The notes: generated from the letters alone by a model not told the origin. Counted from the stretch's first letter, positions 18,261 to 29,442 are shown. The stretch is DNA of 64,000 nucleotides from an uncultured Pseudoteredinibacter sp. (GCF_947502065.1 NZ_CANMYE010000001.1:1178001-1242000); one strand, 5' to 3'. Numbers and translations are program-made.

Positions 18261-21200
18261 ATTCGGTCGTATCCACTTTTCGATATCTTCTTGCTTAAGG
18301 TTTCGGCGTTGCGCAATGGATTGCACCTGATCTTCCTGGATTTGGCCAACATTAAAGTACTTACTTTCTGGGTTAGCAAAATACCAGCCAGAAACTGAGG
18401 CAGCGGGCGTCATGGCGAAATGCGTACTGAGCTCTACGCCAATATTTTCTTGGGCATTTAGTAGTTCGAAGAGAAATTCCTTCTCGCTGTGATCCGGACA
18501 GGCTGGGTAGCCAGGAGCGGGGCGTATGCCCCGGTACTTCTCTTTGATAAGTTCTTCATTGCTAAGCTGTTCATCGGCCTGATAGCCCCAAAACTCTTTA
18601 CGAACCCGCTGGTGCATATGTTCAGCAAAGGCTTCGGCCATACGATCTGCCAAGGCCTTAACCATAATTGCCGAATAGTCGTCACCGTTACTTTCGTACT
18701 CTTTAGCAAGGGCTTCGGCCCCAAGGCCGGTGGTCACACAAAATCCACCAATATAATCTTGCTTACCACTATCTTTGGGGGCAATAAAGTCCGCAAGACT
18801 CAATAGTGGCGGCTCCGCAACATCTCTGGTTGCTTTAATAGCCTGTTGACGAATTGGCTGAATGTTACCCAGAATCTTGCCATTGGAATCGCTTATTTGA
18901 ATGTCTTCTTGATTGACTTGGTTGGCTGGCCAAATACCAATTACGCCTTTCGCTTGCAACTGTTTTTTCTCGATCAGCTCTTTAAGCATCTTTTGGGCGT
19001 CGGCAAATAGGCTGCTGGCCGCTTCGCCAACGATTTCATCTTCTAGAATAGCGGGGTATTTACCAGCCAAATCCCATGAGATAAAGAAAGGTGTCCAGTC
19101 GATAGTGTCGACAAGCGCTTCTAATGGGTAGTCATCAAACACTTGAGTTCCGATCAGCTTGGGCGTAACCGGTGTAAAGGCATCCCAGTCTATCTGCAAG
19201 CCTCGACCTTTACTTTCTTCATAGCTAATTTGTTTGCCCTTGGGCTTGCGATTGGCGGTGCGTTCGCGAACTTTTACGTACTCACTTTTAATATCATCAA
19301 TATAGCTTTGTTTGTCCTTAGACAGTAACTTGCTAGCGACACCTACTGCTCGCGAAGCGTCCGCAACATAAATAGCTTGATCAAGATCGAACTCGGGATC
19401 AATTTTTACTGCGGTGTGGGCTTTTGATGTTGTCGCGCCGCCAATCAGCAGTGGTTTTTGAATATTCTGTCGCTGCATCTCTTTGGCAACGGTAACCATT
19501 TCATCAAGCGATGGAGTGATAAGGCCTGATAAACCGATAATGTCGCAGTTTTCTTCAACGGCAGTTTTTAAGATGTCTTCGCAAGGCACCATCACGCCAA
19601 GATCAATCACCTCAAAGTTATTACACTGTAATACCACGCCAACAATATTTTTTCCGATATCGTGCACGTCACCCTTTACGGTGGCCATGAGAATGCGGCC
19701 ATTGCTCTTTGCGCCTTCGTCTTTCTCATCTTCAATATAGGGCTGCAGATAGGCTACCGACTGTTTCATGACGCGGGCCGATTTGACCACCTGGGGAAGA
19801 AACATCTTACCTTGGCCGAATAAATCACCCACAACGTTCATGCCGTCCATTAACGGGCCTTCGATAACATCGAGAGGGCGCGTACTAGCGATGCGGGCCT
19901 CTTCGGTATCTTCTTCAATAAAATTGTTTATGCCTTTTACAAGGGCGTGCTCCAAGCGTTTACTTACAGGCCATTCGCGCCATTCTAGGTTTTCTGTTTT
20001 TGCGCCACTGCTACCGTCACCGCGATACTTATCGGCTATTTCAAGTAAGGCCTCGGTAGCTTCCTCGTTGCGGTTGAGGATTACGTCTTCAACTTTATCT
20101 TTTAGTTCTTGCGGTAAGTCATCGTAAACGGCGAGCTGGCCAGCATTTACGATGCCCATGTTTAGACCGGCTTTAATGGCGTAATACAAAAATACCGAGT
20201 GAATCGCTTCGCGTACTGGGTTATTTCCCCTAAACGAGAATGAAACATTACTTACGCCACCAGAAACACCGGCGTGAGGAAGGTTTTCACGAATCCAGCG
20301 CGCTGCTTCAATAAAGTCGACGGCGTAGTTGTTGTGTTCTTCAATACCGGTGGCTACAGCAAAAATATTGGGATCAAAAATAATATCTTCGGGCGGAAAG
20401 CCTACTTTGTCGACCAATACTCGGTAGCTGCGTTCGCAGATTTCAATTTTTCGCGCAAGGCTATCGGCCTGTCCCTCTGTATCAAAGGCCATTACAACAA
20501 CAGCGGCGCCGTAGCGCATGCAAAGTTTTGCCTTGGCAATAAAGTCTTCTTCGCCTTCTTTTAAACTAATCGAGTTAACGACGGCCTTACCCTGTATGCA
20601 TTTTAAGCCAGCTTCGATAACTTCCCACTTAGAGGAGTCCACCATGATAGGTACGCGGGAAATATCAGGCTCACTAGCGATCAGGTTCAAAAACTTCACC
20701 ATCGCCGCTTCGGCATCCAGCATGCCTTCGTCCATATTGATGTCGATAATTTGCGCGCCGTTTTCTACCTGCTCTTGGGCAACCTCTAGAGCAGTGTCAT
20801 AATCTTCTTCGATAATCAGGCGTTTAAAGCGCGCGGAGCCGGTGACATTACAACGCTCGCCTACATTGACGAACAGAGAATTTTTCTCGATATTGAATGG
20901 CTCCAAACCGGCTAAGCGGCAGGCGACATCAAGGTCTGGAATTTTACGAGCCGGATGTTTGGCAACCGCATCGGCGATAGCCTTAATGTGGGCGGGCGTT
21001 GTACCGCAGCAACCGCCGATGATATTTACAAAGCCGCTGGCTGCAAATTCTTCAACGACTGTCGCCATTTCTTCTGGCGTTTCATCGTATTCACCAAATT
21101 CATTAGGCAAGCCGGCATTAGGGTGCGCCGAAACAAAACAGTTAGCAACCCGAGAAAGTTCTTTTAGGTAAGGGCGCAACTCATCGGCACCGAGTGCACA

Positions 21201-21941
21201 GTTCAAGCCAATTGAGATAGGTTTGGCGTGAGCTAAGGAGTTGTAAAAAGCTTCTGTAGTTTGTCCAGAAAGGGTGCGGCCAGATGCATCGGTAATCGTA
21301 CCCGAGATCATAATAGGTAAGCTTTGGCCGACTTCCTCAAAATATTCCTGTACCGCAAACACCGCAGCTTTGGCGTTTAGGGTATCAAAGATGGTTTCAA
21401 TCAAGATAAGATCAACGCCACCGGCGATAAGCCCGGAAACCGCTTCACGATAGTTTTCAACTAATTGGTCAAAGGTCACGTTACGTGCTGCAGGATCATT
21501 GACATCGGGTGATATTGAGCAGGTGCGGCTGGTGGGGCCAATCACTCCAGCAACATAGCGCGGACGATCGGGCGTTTTTGCCGTCATGGCATCAGCGGCT
21601 TCGCGTGCTACTTTGGCCGACGCTAGGTTGATCTCATAAGCCAGCTCTTCCATTTGGTAATCGGCCATAGAAACCTGGGTGGCATTAAAGGTATTGGTTT
21701 CAATAATATCGGCACCGGCTTCCAAGTAGGCCGTGTGGATGTCTCGAATAATATCTGGCTGGGTGATCGATAGCAGGTCATTGTTACCGGCCACGTCCAT
21801 ATGGTAATCCGCAAAGCGCTTACCGCGATAATCAGCTTCTTGCAGCTTGTAGCCTTGAATCATGGTGCCCATACCGCCATCCAGCATCAGGATACGATCT
21901 TGCAGTTGTTCTCGAATATCAGGGCGTGGGCTTTGACTCAT
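18249..21941 (-). CDS. metH: Cobalamin-dependent methionine synthase
   Basis: MetH transfers the methyl group of 5-methyltetrahydrofolate to homocysteine via cobalamin. The 1230-residue length matches the full four-module enzyme. The homocysteine module has the zinc cysteines in GLNCALG and [11 protein letters not shown]. The folate module starts at [14 protein letters not shown]. The B12 module has [11 protein letters not shown], with the lower-ligand histidine. The C-terminal reactivation domain has [23 protein letters not shown] precedes the ATG. The gene is divergent from nfuA across 400 bases containing four 13-base repeats, and no standard riboswitch was recognised upstream. Confidence 0.97.
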   Translation of the reverse strand: MSQSPRPDIREQLQDRILMLDGGMGTMIQGYKLQEADYRGKRFADYHMDVAGNNDLLSITQPDIIRDIHTAYLEAGADIIETNTFNATQVSMADYQMEELAYEINLASAKVAREAADAMTAKTPDRPRYVAGVIGPTSRTCSISPDVNDPAARNVTFDQLVENYREAVSGLIAGGVDLILIETIFDTLNAKAAVFAVQEYFEEVGQSLPIMISGTITDASGRTLSGQTTEAFYNSLAHAKPISIGLNCALGADELRPYLKELSRVANCFVSAHPNAGLPNEFGEYDETPEEMATVVEEFAASGFVNIIGGCCGTTPAHIKAIADAVAKHPARKIPDLDVACRLAGLEPFNIEKNSLFVNVGERCNVTGSARFKRLIIEEDYDTALEVAQEQVENGAQIIDINMDEGMLDAEAAMVKFLNLIASEPDISRVPIMVDSSKWEVIEAGLKCIQGKAVVNSISLKEGEEDFIAKAKLCMRYGAAVVVMAFDTEGQADSLARKIEICERSYRVLVDKVGFPPEDIIFDPNIFAVATGIEEHNNYAVDFIEAARWIRENLPHAGVSGGVSNVSFSFRGNNPVREAIHSVFLYYAIKAGLNMGIVNAGQLAVYDDLPQELKDKVEDVILNRNEEATEALLEIADKYRGDGSSGAKTENLEWREWPVSKRLEHALVKGINNFIEEDTEEARIASTRPLDVIEGPLMDGMNVVGDLFGQGKMFLPQVVKSARVMKQSVAYLQPYIEDEKDEGAKSNGRILMATVKGDVHDIGKNIVGVVLQCNNFEVIDLGVMVPCEDILKTAVEENCDIIGLSGLITPSLDEMVTVAKEMQRQNIQKPLLIGGATTSKAHTAVKIDPEFDLDQAIYVADASRAVGVASKLLSKDKQSYIDDIKSEYVKVRERTANRKPKGKQISYEESKGRGLQIDWDAFTPVTPKLIGTQVFDDYPLEALVDTIDWTPFFISWDLAGKYPAILEDEIVGEAASSLFADAQKMLKELIEKKQLQAKGVIGIWPANQVNQEDIQISDSNGKILGNIQPIRQQAIKATRDVAEPPLLSLADFIAPKDSGKQDYIGGFCVTTGLGAEALAKEYESNGDDYSAIMVKALADRMAEAFAEHMHQRVRKEFWGYQADEQLSNEELIKEKYRGIRPAPGYPACPDHSEKEFLFELLNAQENIGVELSTHFAMTPAASVSGWYFANPESKYFNVGQIQEDQVQSIAQRRNLKQEDIEKWIRPNLAY

Positions 21942-22067
21942 GGTTTCTTTCCTTCTTGCTTCGGCGCTACAGCTCTTCTAAATAGTGGTTTAAAACAGCT
22001 GGGCGAGGCGCTACATTTGCTATATGCCACAATGACTAGTTAAAGCTACGGCTAGTATTGGCTTGTT

Positions 22068-22119
22068 CTTAACTATAATTCTTAAAGATAGATCTTAAAG
22101 TCAGCTCTTAAAGAAAATT
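22068..22119. repeat. Four tandem 13-base repeats between metH and nfuA
   Basis: The word CTTAAAG recurs at 22081, 22094 and 22107, and a variant CTTAACT begins at 22068, all exactly 13 bases apart. Between the words the sequence varies. The period is close to 1.25 helical turns. It lies in the 400-base divergent intergenic region of metH and nfuA, about 130 bases upstream of metH, so it could be a multi-site operator. The rest of the intergenic region is AT-rich, with a TATATC/GATATA inverted repeat at 22141-22162. Confidence 0.6.
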
Positions 22120-22341
22120 CATATAGCTTCGCATTATACCTATATCAAAATATTTCGATATAGATTTTGAATTCTAAGCTTATTCATATATTGAGGCTGC
22201 TTGATTGCCGCGCCGCACTACATCGCTGGTCATATAAATTTGTCTTAGCGCTAAACCCACTTCACACACAAGGTTTTTATATTAGCTTTCATGATTTAGA
22301 ATAACCGACCTGTGAATTAAGGTATTTAAAGAGCCTGTTAT

Positions 22342-22941
22342 ATGAGTGATACGCCTGTAGTCGATGTGGATTTTACCCCTTCAGCCCAAAGCTATTTAGC
22401 TGAATTACTATCAAAGCAAGACGGTGAGGGCATTGGTATTCGCATGTTTGTATCAAACCCAGGGACACCACAAGCGGAAACCTGCATAGCCTATTGTCGT
22501 CCTGGCGAAGAGCAGGAAGGTGATATCCAAGTTCCTTTGGATGGCTTTACTGCGCATTTCGAGGCGCGCTCCATACCTTTTTTAGCCGAAGCTAAGGTTG
22601 ATTACTCGGCGGATAAAATGGGCGGCCAGCTCACGATTCGAGCGCCTAATTCAAAAATGCCTAATGTTACCGACGACAGCCCGTTAGAAGATAAGATCAA
22701 CTACATCTTATTCAACGATATCAATCCGGGTTTGGCGTCTCATGGTGGTGAAGTGAGCTTGATTGAGATTACCGATGACAACTACGCAGTATTGCGCTTT
22801 GGTGGTGGCTGCCAGGGTTGTGCCTCAGTGGATATGACTCTTAAAGATGGCGTTGAAGGCACTTTAAAAGCTAAGCTGCCAGAACTTGCGGGTGTTCGCG
22901 ATATCACTGACCATAGTGATCGCTCTCAAGCTTACTATTAA
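22342..22941 (+). CDS. nfuA: Fe-S biogenesis protein NfuA
   Basis: The 199-residue protein has the NfuA layout: a degenerate A-type scaffold domain (about 1-100) and a C-terminal NifU-like domain with [19 protein letters not shown], where Cys157 and Cys160 bind a 4Fe-4S cluster. NfuA carries clusters to apoproteins, especially under oxidative or iron stress. The gene stands alone and is followed by a hairpin at 22986. Confidence 0.95.
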   Translation: MSDTPVVDVDFTPSAQSYLAELLSKQDGEGIGIRMFVSNPGTPQAETCIAYCRPGEEQEGDIQVPLDGFTAHFEARSIPFLAEAKVDYSADKMGGQLTIRAPNSKMPNVTDDSPLEDKINYILFNDINPGLASHGGEVSLIEITDDNYAVLRFGGGCQGCASVDMTLKDGVEGTLKAKLPELAGVRDITDHSDRSQAYY

Positions 22942-22985
22942 GCGCCGCCCGTATTTCATTCCTTTCAGCTTAACGCTAAGAATGC

Positions 22986-23018
22986 GCCCAAAGCCGATGT
23001 CTCGCAGAGGCTTTGGGG
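22986..23018 (+). terminator. Terminator after nfuA
   Basis: CCCAAAGCC and GGCTTTGGG form a nine-base-pair stem 45 bases after the nfuA stop, followed by a weak T-rich tail (GCTTGTTTC). Confidence 0.55.
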
Positions 23019-23047
23019 CTTGTTTCAAAGCTTTTTAGTTGCTTCAG

Positions 23048-23230
23048 CTAACTTAAAGGCACTAAAAATAGCCAAGATTCCCCGCTATCTAAGTCGTGCA
23101 TTACATTATCAACGACAAACTGCTCACCCTCTAAAACCAGTTGCTCACCAATGGTAACCGGGTTTCGAAATAGCTGGTCTTCATAGCTGTAGCTATCTTC
23201 TTTGCTGACGTGTAGATGGTAGATGTACAC
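23048..23230 (-). CDS. Small conserved-looking protein of unknown function
   Basis: This 60-residue, acidic protein has no signal peptide or membrane segment. AAGGAG lies nine bases before the ATG on the minus strand, which supports real translation. It begins 17 bases downstream of the ModA-like gene, so the two probably share a transcript. I do not recognise the family. Confidence 0.6.
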   Translation of the reverse strand: MYIYHLHVSKEDSYSYEDQLFRNPVTIGEQLVLEGEQFVVDNVMHDLDSGESWLFLVPLS

Positions 23231-23247
23231 ACAAACTCCTTGAGGTC

Positions 23248-24051
23248 TTATTTGCTGTCTAGGTCTTTTGAGTCAGAATAGGGGATGCTGTAGCCATGTG
23301 ACTCGATAATCAGGCGCGCTTTAGGTGTTTGTAAAAACTGCCAAAAAGCCGTGGCTGCTGGTTTGTTGCTACCGCGCTTAAGCAAAACGGCGTCTTGTAA
23401 AATGGCAGGGTGCAGCTGCTTGGGGACTTGCCAGGCATTATTACGGTCTTCCGCTTGCAAGTTCAACCATTGGGATTTGGCTATAAAACCCGCGTCCACT
23501 TGGCCAGCTTGAGTAAAGTGGTAGGCCTGTGCGATGTTTTCACCTTGTATCTGTACTATGTTGCCCGCTTTGTTCGGTTTTGCTTGATTGGCAAGCATTT
23601 TTAAAACACTGTGCGCAGCTCTACCATAAGGGGCGAGCTTGGGGTTGGCGAGGGCAATTTTCCCAGCTTCTTGCTTAAGGAATTCAGCGTTTAGTTTTTT
23701 ATTACGGTGCTCGGCATGGCTAGACCATAGGACTAAGGCCCCCTCAGCGTAACTAAATTGACTATCCGCGAGTGCAAATTCTTCATCAACTAGCTGTTTT
23801 GGGCGAAGCTGATCTGCAGACAGAAATATATCAAAAGGCGCGCCGTGCCGAATTTGGGCGGCGATCTTGCCGCTAGAGCCCAATACAAAGCGAACCTTGT
23901 GGCCGCTTTCTTTACTGAATTCTTGACCGATCTGGCGTGCGCTATGGGCAAAGTTTGAGGCTACAGCAACGGTTATTGTTGCTGAATAAGATTTTGAAAT
24001 ATTGTTAATAAACAATAAGGTGGAGAATAAAGCTAGAATTAGCTTCACCAC
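23248..24051 (-). CDS. modA: ModA-like molybdate/anion-binding periplasmic protein
   Basis: The 267-residue protein has a signal peptide (LFSTLLFINNISKSYSA) and the ModA pattern: VAVASNFAHSARQIG, VRFVLGSSGKIAAQI, GAPFDIFLSADQLRP, and a late GYSIPY. ModA binds molybdate or tungstate for the ModBC importer. No modB or modC lies nearby; the next gene is a 60-residue protein of unknown role. It may work with a transporter elsewhere or have another anion as ligand. Confidence 0.85.
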   Translation of the reverse strand: MVKLILALFSTLLFINNISKSYSATITVAVASNFAHSARQIGQEFSKESGHKVRFVLGSSGKIAAQIRHGAPFDIFLSADQLRPKQLVDEEFALADSQFSYAEGALVLWSSHAEHRNKKLNAEFLKQEAGKIALANPKLAPYGRAAHSVLKMLANQAKPNKAGNIVQIQGENIAQAYHFTQAGQVDAGFIAKSQWLNLQAEDRNNAWQVPKQLHPAILQDAVLLKRGSNKPAATAFWQFLQTPKARLIIESHGYSIPYSDSKDLDSK

Positions 24052-24167
24052 AAAAACTCCCGAATTTATAGTTTCCTTAAAGTAACAAATTCAGGATTCT
24101 ATTGCAGTAAATTATAGAATAAAAGCTGTAGTGAGCTGTTGTTGCTGCGGAAGTCGGATCTGAGGAT

Positions 24168-24195
24168 AAAAAAAGCCGCCTATAATACAGGCGGC
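24168..24195 (-). terminator. Terminator after azoR
   Basis: GCCGCCT and AGGCGGC form the stem, and read on the minus strand it is followed by seven T. It lies about 125 bases after the azoR stop codon. Confidence 0.85.
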
Positions 24196-24320
24196 GCAAG
24201 GGTCTTAGGGTGTTCTCTATTACTTAATAACTTAGATCATATATCGGATATATGCAAAAGTGATTGATGAAGCAAACGACTTTTTTCACACTTTTGTATC
24301 AATTTCTATTGTTTTTTCGC

Positions 24321-24899
24321 CTATTTCGCCAGCAGAGCATCAATTTGGCGCTCTCCGTCACTTAACACTTCCGCTTGCGAGCCCTTTGAGCCACTGGCAT
24401 CGATGTGATATATCTCCTTAACGCCAATAAAGCGGCATACCTGCTCGATATAGCTGCTGCAATGATCATAGCTACTGCCTACAGGTGTGCCGCCAGTTAC
24501 GGTGATGATATAGGCCTTCTCAATATTACAGAGGCCTTGCGGGCCTTGCTCTGTATAGTGAAAGGTCTTTCCCGCGACACAAATGGCATCAATCCAAAGC
24601 TTTAAATAACTCGACACGCTGAAGTTATACATGCTGGCGCCAATAACTAGGGTGTCAGCTTGCTTTAACTCGTTAATTAGAGTGTTGGATAGCTCCACAA
24701 AGTTACTTAGGCTGGCATTTCCGTTATCAGTTCCATCTTTAAAGGCCATCAAATCTTCGGCGCTTGGGAGGCTAACGGGGTTTGACACGAGATCACGGTA
24801 AACCGTTGGCTTATCCAGCTTAGCTGCAAGGTATTGGCCCAGCTTGCGACTGTTGGAGCCTGTTAAATTAGCGCTGCTGTCGATGTGTAAAGTAGTCAT
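24321..24899 (-). CDS. azoR: FMN-dependent NADH azoreductase/quinone reductase AzoR
   Basis: I place the start at the ATG giving MTTLHIDSSANLTGSNSRK, the usual AzoR start; the longer upstream frame would add 50 residues unlike the family. The 192-residue protein has the flavodoxin-like FMN site: SSANLTGSNSRK, ASMYNFSVSSYLKLWIDAI and TVTGGTP. AzoR reduces quinones and azo compounds with NADH. It is divergent from a LysR gene across 179 bases, the usual arrangement for a regulator of quinone or electrophile response. The link is inferred. Confidence 0.92.
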   Translation of the reverse strand: MTTLHIDSSANLTGSNSRKLGQYLAAKLDKPTVYRDLVSNPVSLPSAEDLMAFKDGTDNGNASLSNFVELSNTLINELKQADTLVIGASMYNFSVSSYLKLWIDAICVAGKTFHYTEQGPQGLCNIEKAYIITVTGGTPVGSSYDHCSSYIEQVCRFIGVKEIYHIDASGSKGSQAEVLSDGERQIDALLAK

Positions 24900-25055
24900 T
24901 TTTAAGCCCTGTATTAAATAATTGTTCAAATTTGTTTTTGGTTTATTAAGCTTGTTTAGCAGAGCATGCTTTGATAGGACGCACTGCAATAAACTGTTAA
25001 GAAGTATTTTATGGATTGACAGCTTTTTAATAAGCGGTAAATACTGCATAAAACC

Positions 25056-25070
25056 TTCAATTAAATTGAA
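25056..25070. promoter_or_regulatory. LysR-type palindrome before the LysR start
   Basis: TTCAATTAAATTGAA is a perfect 15-base palindrome (TTCAATT-A-AATTGAA), fitting the T-N11-A core. It ends nine bases before the LysR ATG in the region shared with azoR and may be an autoregulatory site. Confidence 0.5.
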
Positions 25071-25078
25071 CAGTTGCT

Positions 25079-25978
25079 ATGAGATCTCAAATAACCCTAG
25101 AAGTGCTTGAAATCCTGGATGCTATTGATCGTCGAGGCAGCTTTGCTAAGGCGGCCGAAGAGTTGAATAGGGTGACCTCGGCATTATCGTATTCTGTGCA
25201 AAAGCTTGAGGAACAGCTGGATATTGTAGTGTTTAGGCGGCAAGGGCGCCGGTCAGTGCTCACGCCAGCTGGAAAGTTGCTCCTGGATGAAGGGCGGCAG
25301 CTATTGCAGGCTAGCAATGATATCGTCTTAAAAGCGAAAGAGGTGGCTAATGGCTGGGAGCCAAGGATTCGTATTGCCGTTGAATCGCTGCAGAATTATC
25401 CCAATTTTTTTGCTGTGGTATCTGGCTTTCTGCAAGAACACCCCAGCATGGAAATTGATATACAAGAATCTGTTCTTAACGGTGGCTGGGATGCTTTGGC
25501 CAGAGCTGAGGTCGAGCTACTTGTAGGTGCGCCAGGGCCGGTACCCAGCAACCAGGGAATAAGAGTGGAGCCCTATGGTCTGGACGCGCTGATCGAGCTA
25601 ATATCATCCAGTCACCCTTTGGCCGAGCAGGCCGCTAATGCTGATTTGGTAGACCAGGTGTACCCGAATCTTAGGCGTGTAGTGCTGCACGACACCTCGG
25701 TGGTTGATGTTGCCCGAAGCGCAGGCCTTGGGCTGCAATCACAGCGTTTTTATGTGCAAACCATGGAGCAAAAATACCAGGCCATAAAAGCTGGCGTAGG
25801 AATCGGCTTTGTACCTACGCATCGCGCCGAGAAGGCGATAGAAAACGGTGAGCTTATCAAAGTCGCTAAACCGGTTATGGATAAACAGCAGCATTACTTG
25901 GCCTGGAAGGTAAGTAACAAGGGCAAGGGCTTGCAAGAACTATGTCGGCGTCTATTGCTGGAGGGTAGTGCGGTTTAG
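25079..25978 (+). CDS. LysR-family transcriptional regulator
   Basis: The 299-residue protein has the N-terminal winged helix (LEILDAIDRRGSFAKAAEELN, SALSYSVQKLEEQL, FRRQGRRSVLTPAG) and a periplasmic-binding-protein-like effector domain from about residue 90. It is divergent from azoR. Regulation of azoR and itself is likely from context; the inducer is unknown. Confidence 0.92.
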   Translation: MRSQITLEVLEILDAIDRRGSFAKAAEELNRVTSALSYSVQKLEEQLDIVVFRRQGRRSVLTPAGKLLLDEGRQLLQASNDIVLKAKEVANGWEPRIRIAVESLQNYPNFFAVVSGFLQEHPSMEIDIQESVLNGGWDALARAEVELLVGAPGPVPSNQGIRVEPYGLDALIELISSSHPLAEQAANADLVDQVYPNLRRVVLHDTSVVDVARSAGLGLQSQRFYVQTMEQKYQAIKAGVGIGFVPTHRAEKAIENGELIKVAKPVMDKQQHYLAWKVSNKGKGLQELCRRLLLEGSAV

Positions 25979-26104
25979 GGTGCTGTCTACTTATCATTAA
26001 GTGTATTCGCTCAGACTAGATCTGACACTTCGTCTTGAAAAAGAGAGAGTTACCCGTTTTGATAAAGGTGTCGCAGCTTTAATCAAAACAAAAAGGTAAC
26101 TCTC

Positions 26105-26783
<679 letters not shown>

Positions 26784-26879
26784 CCATTACATTTATCATT
26801 GCACCCAAAAACAATAGTACGAAGCAAACCGAATAGAAAGCACTATGTAATTTAACCTCGGCACTAAAATTCATTTATG

Positions 26880-27380
26880 TCATTGGCAGTTAATCCCGCA
26901 AGAATCACCGTTTGCGAGACTTAGCCCTGTAGTACAGGTTTGTATAGGAGCAGTGCTAGCCGAACAGGCTGCAGGTAATGATATGCTTATAACCGTCAGC
27001 GTAACTCCTGAATTGTTTTGATACGAATTATTCGAGCCGTTATTAATTGGGTGTCCAGCATCACAATTTGAACCGGAAATATCATTAAGTGTTATGCCGC
27101 CGCCGCCGCCGGCTCCGCCAGCTTCCGCGTGCTGAATGAAATAAAATCCATTTATAGCAATTATTCCGTATAGAAATAAAAGCGCTTGCGTGCCTTTCAA
27201 CTTGCCTATCTTTCTAACGATGAAAATTAAAAATACTGCTAAAACCGCTAATAAAATAGGGCTCTGAGTAAAAACCTCTTGGGCGGGCATGGCGCAAATT
27301 ACAATTTGCGCGCTAGCTGTGGTGGAGAGAAAAAGTCCAAGAGATAAAAGGGCTAACTTTATTCTTATATTGCTCATCAA
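26880..27380 (-). CDS. Exported Gly-rich protein with two hydrophobic segments
   Basis: The 166-residue protein has a signal peptide ending near TASA. A hydrophobic segment follows (SPILLAVLAVFLIFIVRK) that ends in basic residues, then a second hydrophobic segment and a Gly run (GGAGGGGG). The remaining 75 residues are Ser/Asn/Thr-rich with six cysteines. The TM-then-basic layout after a Pro resembles exosortase-type sorting motifs placed mid-protein, but no exosortase is in the window, so this is only a suggestion. The family is not recognised with confidence. Confidence 0.6.
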   Translation of the reverse strand: MMSNIRIKLALLSLGLFLSTTASAQIVICAMPAQEVFTQSPILLAVLAVFLIFIVRKIGKLKGTQALLFLYGIIAINGFYFIQHAEAGGAGGGGGITLNDISGSNCDAGHPINNGSNNSYQNNSGVTLTVISISLPAACSASTAPIQTCTTGLSLANGDSCGINCQ

Positions 27381-27709
27381 AAATAGTCCATAAGTATTGT
27401 TTATTGTTTATTGTTATGTTAATAGTAAGGTATTTAAAAATCGAGTCAAACAAACCCTCATATCATAGTAGTGCTACCATCTAGAACTATAAAGCAACTA
27501 TAGCCCCCCAGCTCTACTCGGGTAATTCAGTTCTAAAAAAAGCCACTGAGAGGCAGCGACTATCAAGATCTCGGTGCGTAAGGGGCGCACTAAGTAGGGT
27601 GTCGAAGGTGAAATTAAATGATAAAATCACATCACAACATATCCTACATTTTTAGCATTAATATTTGCTGAATTAGATTCTATCGCGATATTTATGTGCT
27701 TATTCATCG
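27381..27709. other. AT-rich gap without recognised features
   Basis: About 330 bases upstream of the Gly-rich protein gene and downstream of the small 27710-27940 frame. It must contain the minus-strand promoter of the Gly-rich gene; I see no ORF or strong structure. Confidence 0.3.
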
Positions 27710-27940
27710 CTAGTGGCCGGTGGTGATTGACTCCCATACTTGATTGGTCGAAATTTCCAAGAGTTGATTATCTGGCAGTTGAGTACTCGGTGAAAACGAG
27801 TTGATGTATTCATCGTACAATTCGATGTTATTGCGCGCAAAGCGACCCCTGTCAAAGAGCAGAGTTGAATAAACATATACGGCCCTTTGTTCATAGTCGT
27901 TGGATAGGTTTTGGTATAATCCGAAGATTGATTTTTTCAT
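27710..27940 (-). CDS. Possible small protein of unknown function
   Basis: A 76-codon frame starts with ATG and has AAAAGG about ten bases upstream on the minus strand. The product has no signal, membrane helix or recognised motif (it begins MKKSIFGLYQNLSNDYEQRA). A second frame overlaps it and is less likely. Coding status is uncertain. Confidence 0.35.
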   Translation of the reverse strand: MKKSIFGLYQNLSNDYEQRAVYVYSTLLFDRGRFARNNIELYDEYINSFSPSTQLPDNQLLEISTNQVWESITTGH

Positions 27941-28821
27941 TGCAAGTAACCTTTTAATCGCAGCAAATAAAATCAGCCCCCACTTAGTTGGTAATCGAAT
28001 TGTGCCACAAGCTAGTAAAAGCTCTTCGCTTATAACCAGAAATATTAATAGACACCACCTTGCTTGAATGCGCGTTGGTAATTAGGCACGCAACACATTG
28101 ATTTTGGGCAGGAAAAGCTTTGCCAAAATTTTTCCAAATCCAGTGGTTCATACAGTAGAGGGGATTTCTGTAAGCTTTTGATTTTTCTCTATTTTCCTTT
28201 TTTGCGTTTTTTTCCGTATTTCACAGATTTTAAGGGGCTAAAAAGGGTGTTTTTCTTAGGTAAATCAAAGACTTAATAAAAAAAACCCGACGTCTGGGGG
28301 AGAGCATCGGGCCAAGACCATTAGGAGTAAACACGTCGTTGAACATAGCTTTGAAGAAAGATAACAGTGCTCTGTTCGATCTATAAGATGAAGACTGGCT
28401 GCTGTCATTTACCTTACTGGCGTTATTAAGTATTAATCAAATCAGAAAAAATGCCAGTGAAATATCGTCTTTGCTTAAATGTTTTTTTCATGTTCCTAAG
28501 GCTTCGAAATACTCAATTCTTATATCCAACCTATTGCTGAGCTCTGGGGTAATTAATCGCTATTTGTTATTAATTTCGTGGAATATAAACGTGCTTGCTA
28601 TATAACTTCAGCGGCTATTAGTTGGCACTATCGTCACAAAAAGCCGCCTTGGCCTCTTTATTGCTATGTTTTCTGTATTGATCACTGCAACTGAGTCGCC
28701 CCTCCAAAAATAGCCTAGTCTGATTGTTATGTGGCTTATTACCAGCTACGTGCTGGACAAAAATTTCCTGTAGGAAATTAAAAAGGGAAGCTTGTTGCCG
28801 CTTATATACGGGAAGAGCGTT
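27941..28821. other. Long intergenic region with a hairpin leader-like element
   Basis: This stretch of about 880 bases has no convincing gene. At 28278-28311 a run of A is followed by CCCGA...TCGGG, an imperfect hairpin. On the minus strand this could be a terminator with eight T. On the plus strand it is followed by TTAGGAG at 28321 and a TTG at 28339 opening a 15-codon frame that closes at 28386. The rest is AT-rich and carries the promoter of the lipoprotein gene at 28822. Confidence 0.35.
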
Positions 28822-29442
28822 ATGAAAACGAGTAAGTTTACCGCTGCAAAATACTTGTCGATCACTTTATTGCTATCGATGCTAATGGCCTGCACGCCGC
28901 AATACAGTTATCAGGTGGTCCAGGAGATTCCGTCCTATCTTCAAATGAGTAATAAAGTGAATATTACTCGCCAGCAGCAGTGGCGGCTTAATGCCCATAC
29001 GCCTTTGTATATTGCTATGGCTAAAAATGATCTTATTCCCCGTACCGAGCTGACCATCACAGAGAGCCTATACGATGCTTTGCTGGAGCAATTTCCATTG
29101 AGCAAAGCGTCTTCCAATCCTGCTAGTTTAGGCGAGGCTCTAGCCAGCGCTCGCTTGATGCGCATGCCAATCACGGTGTTCCATCAGTTATCCTACATGG
29201 AGGACAATATCAGCAGCTGGCAGGAGTACGATCAAGATATGGACTCCGGCAAAGCGATGGGCCGCGATCGTCTGCGCCTTCAGATACAGCTTTACGATAG
29301 CTATAGCGGCAAGCTGTTGGATTCAGCCATATTGGATTCGGTAAGTCGCCGTTTAGCATGGTCTGAGGTAAGTCCTATTGAGCTATTGCGCATGGCATCT
29401 GCAGATTATGCTCAGCAGTTAACTATGGTTAGCGCCCCCTGA
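28822..29442 (+). CDS. Predicted lipoprotein of unknown function
   Basis: The start is the ATG at 28822, preceded by GGAAGAG, because it yields a clean lipoprotein signal with lipobox LMAC; an upstream TTG at 28792 would add ten residues before it. The mature part, about 180 residues, has no recognised domain. Its middle contains a VFHQLSYMEDN segment and a Gln/Tyr-rich C-terminus. A 143-base gap separates it from the DUF1285 gene. Confidence 0.7.
   Translation: MKTSKFTAAKYLSITLLLSMLMACTPQYSYQVVQEIPSYLQMSNKVNITRQQQWRLNAHTPLYIAMAKNDLIPRTELTITESLYDALLEQFPLSKASSNPASLGEALASARLMRMPITVFHQLSYMEDNISSWQEYDQDMDSGKAMGRDRLRLQIQLYDSYSGKLLDSAILDSVSRRLAWSEVSPIELLRMASADYAQQLTMVSAP

Noticed and set aside
21942..22067. 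SAH or cobalamin riboswitch upstream of metH
   Set aside because: GTAGCGCC occurs twice here, but I could not build the conserved stems of either riboswitch.
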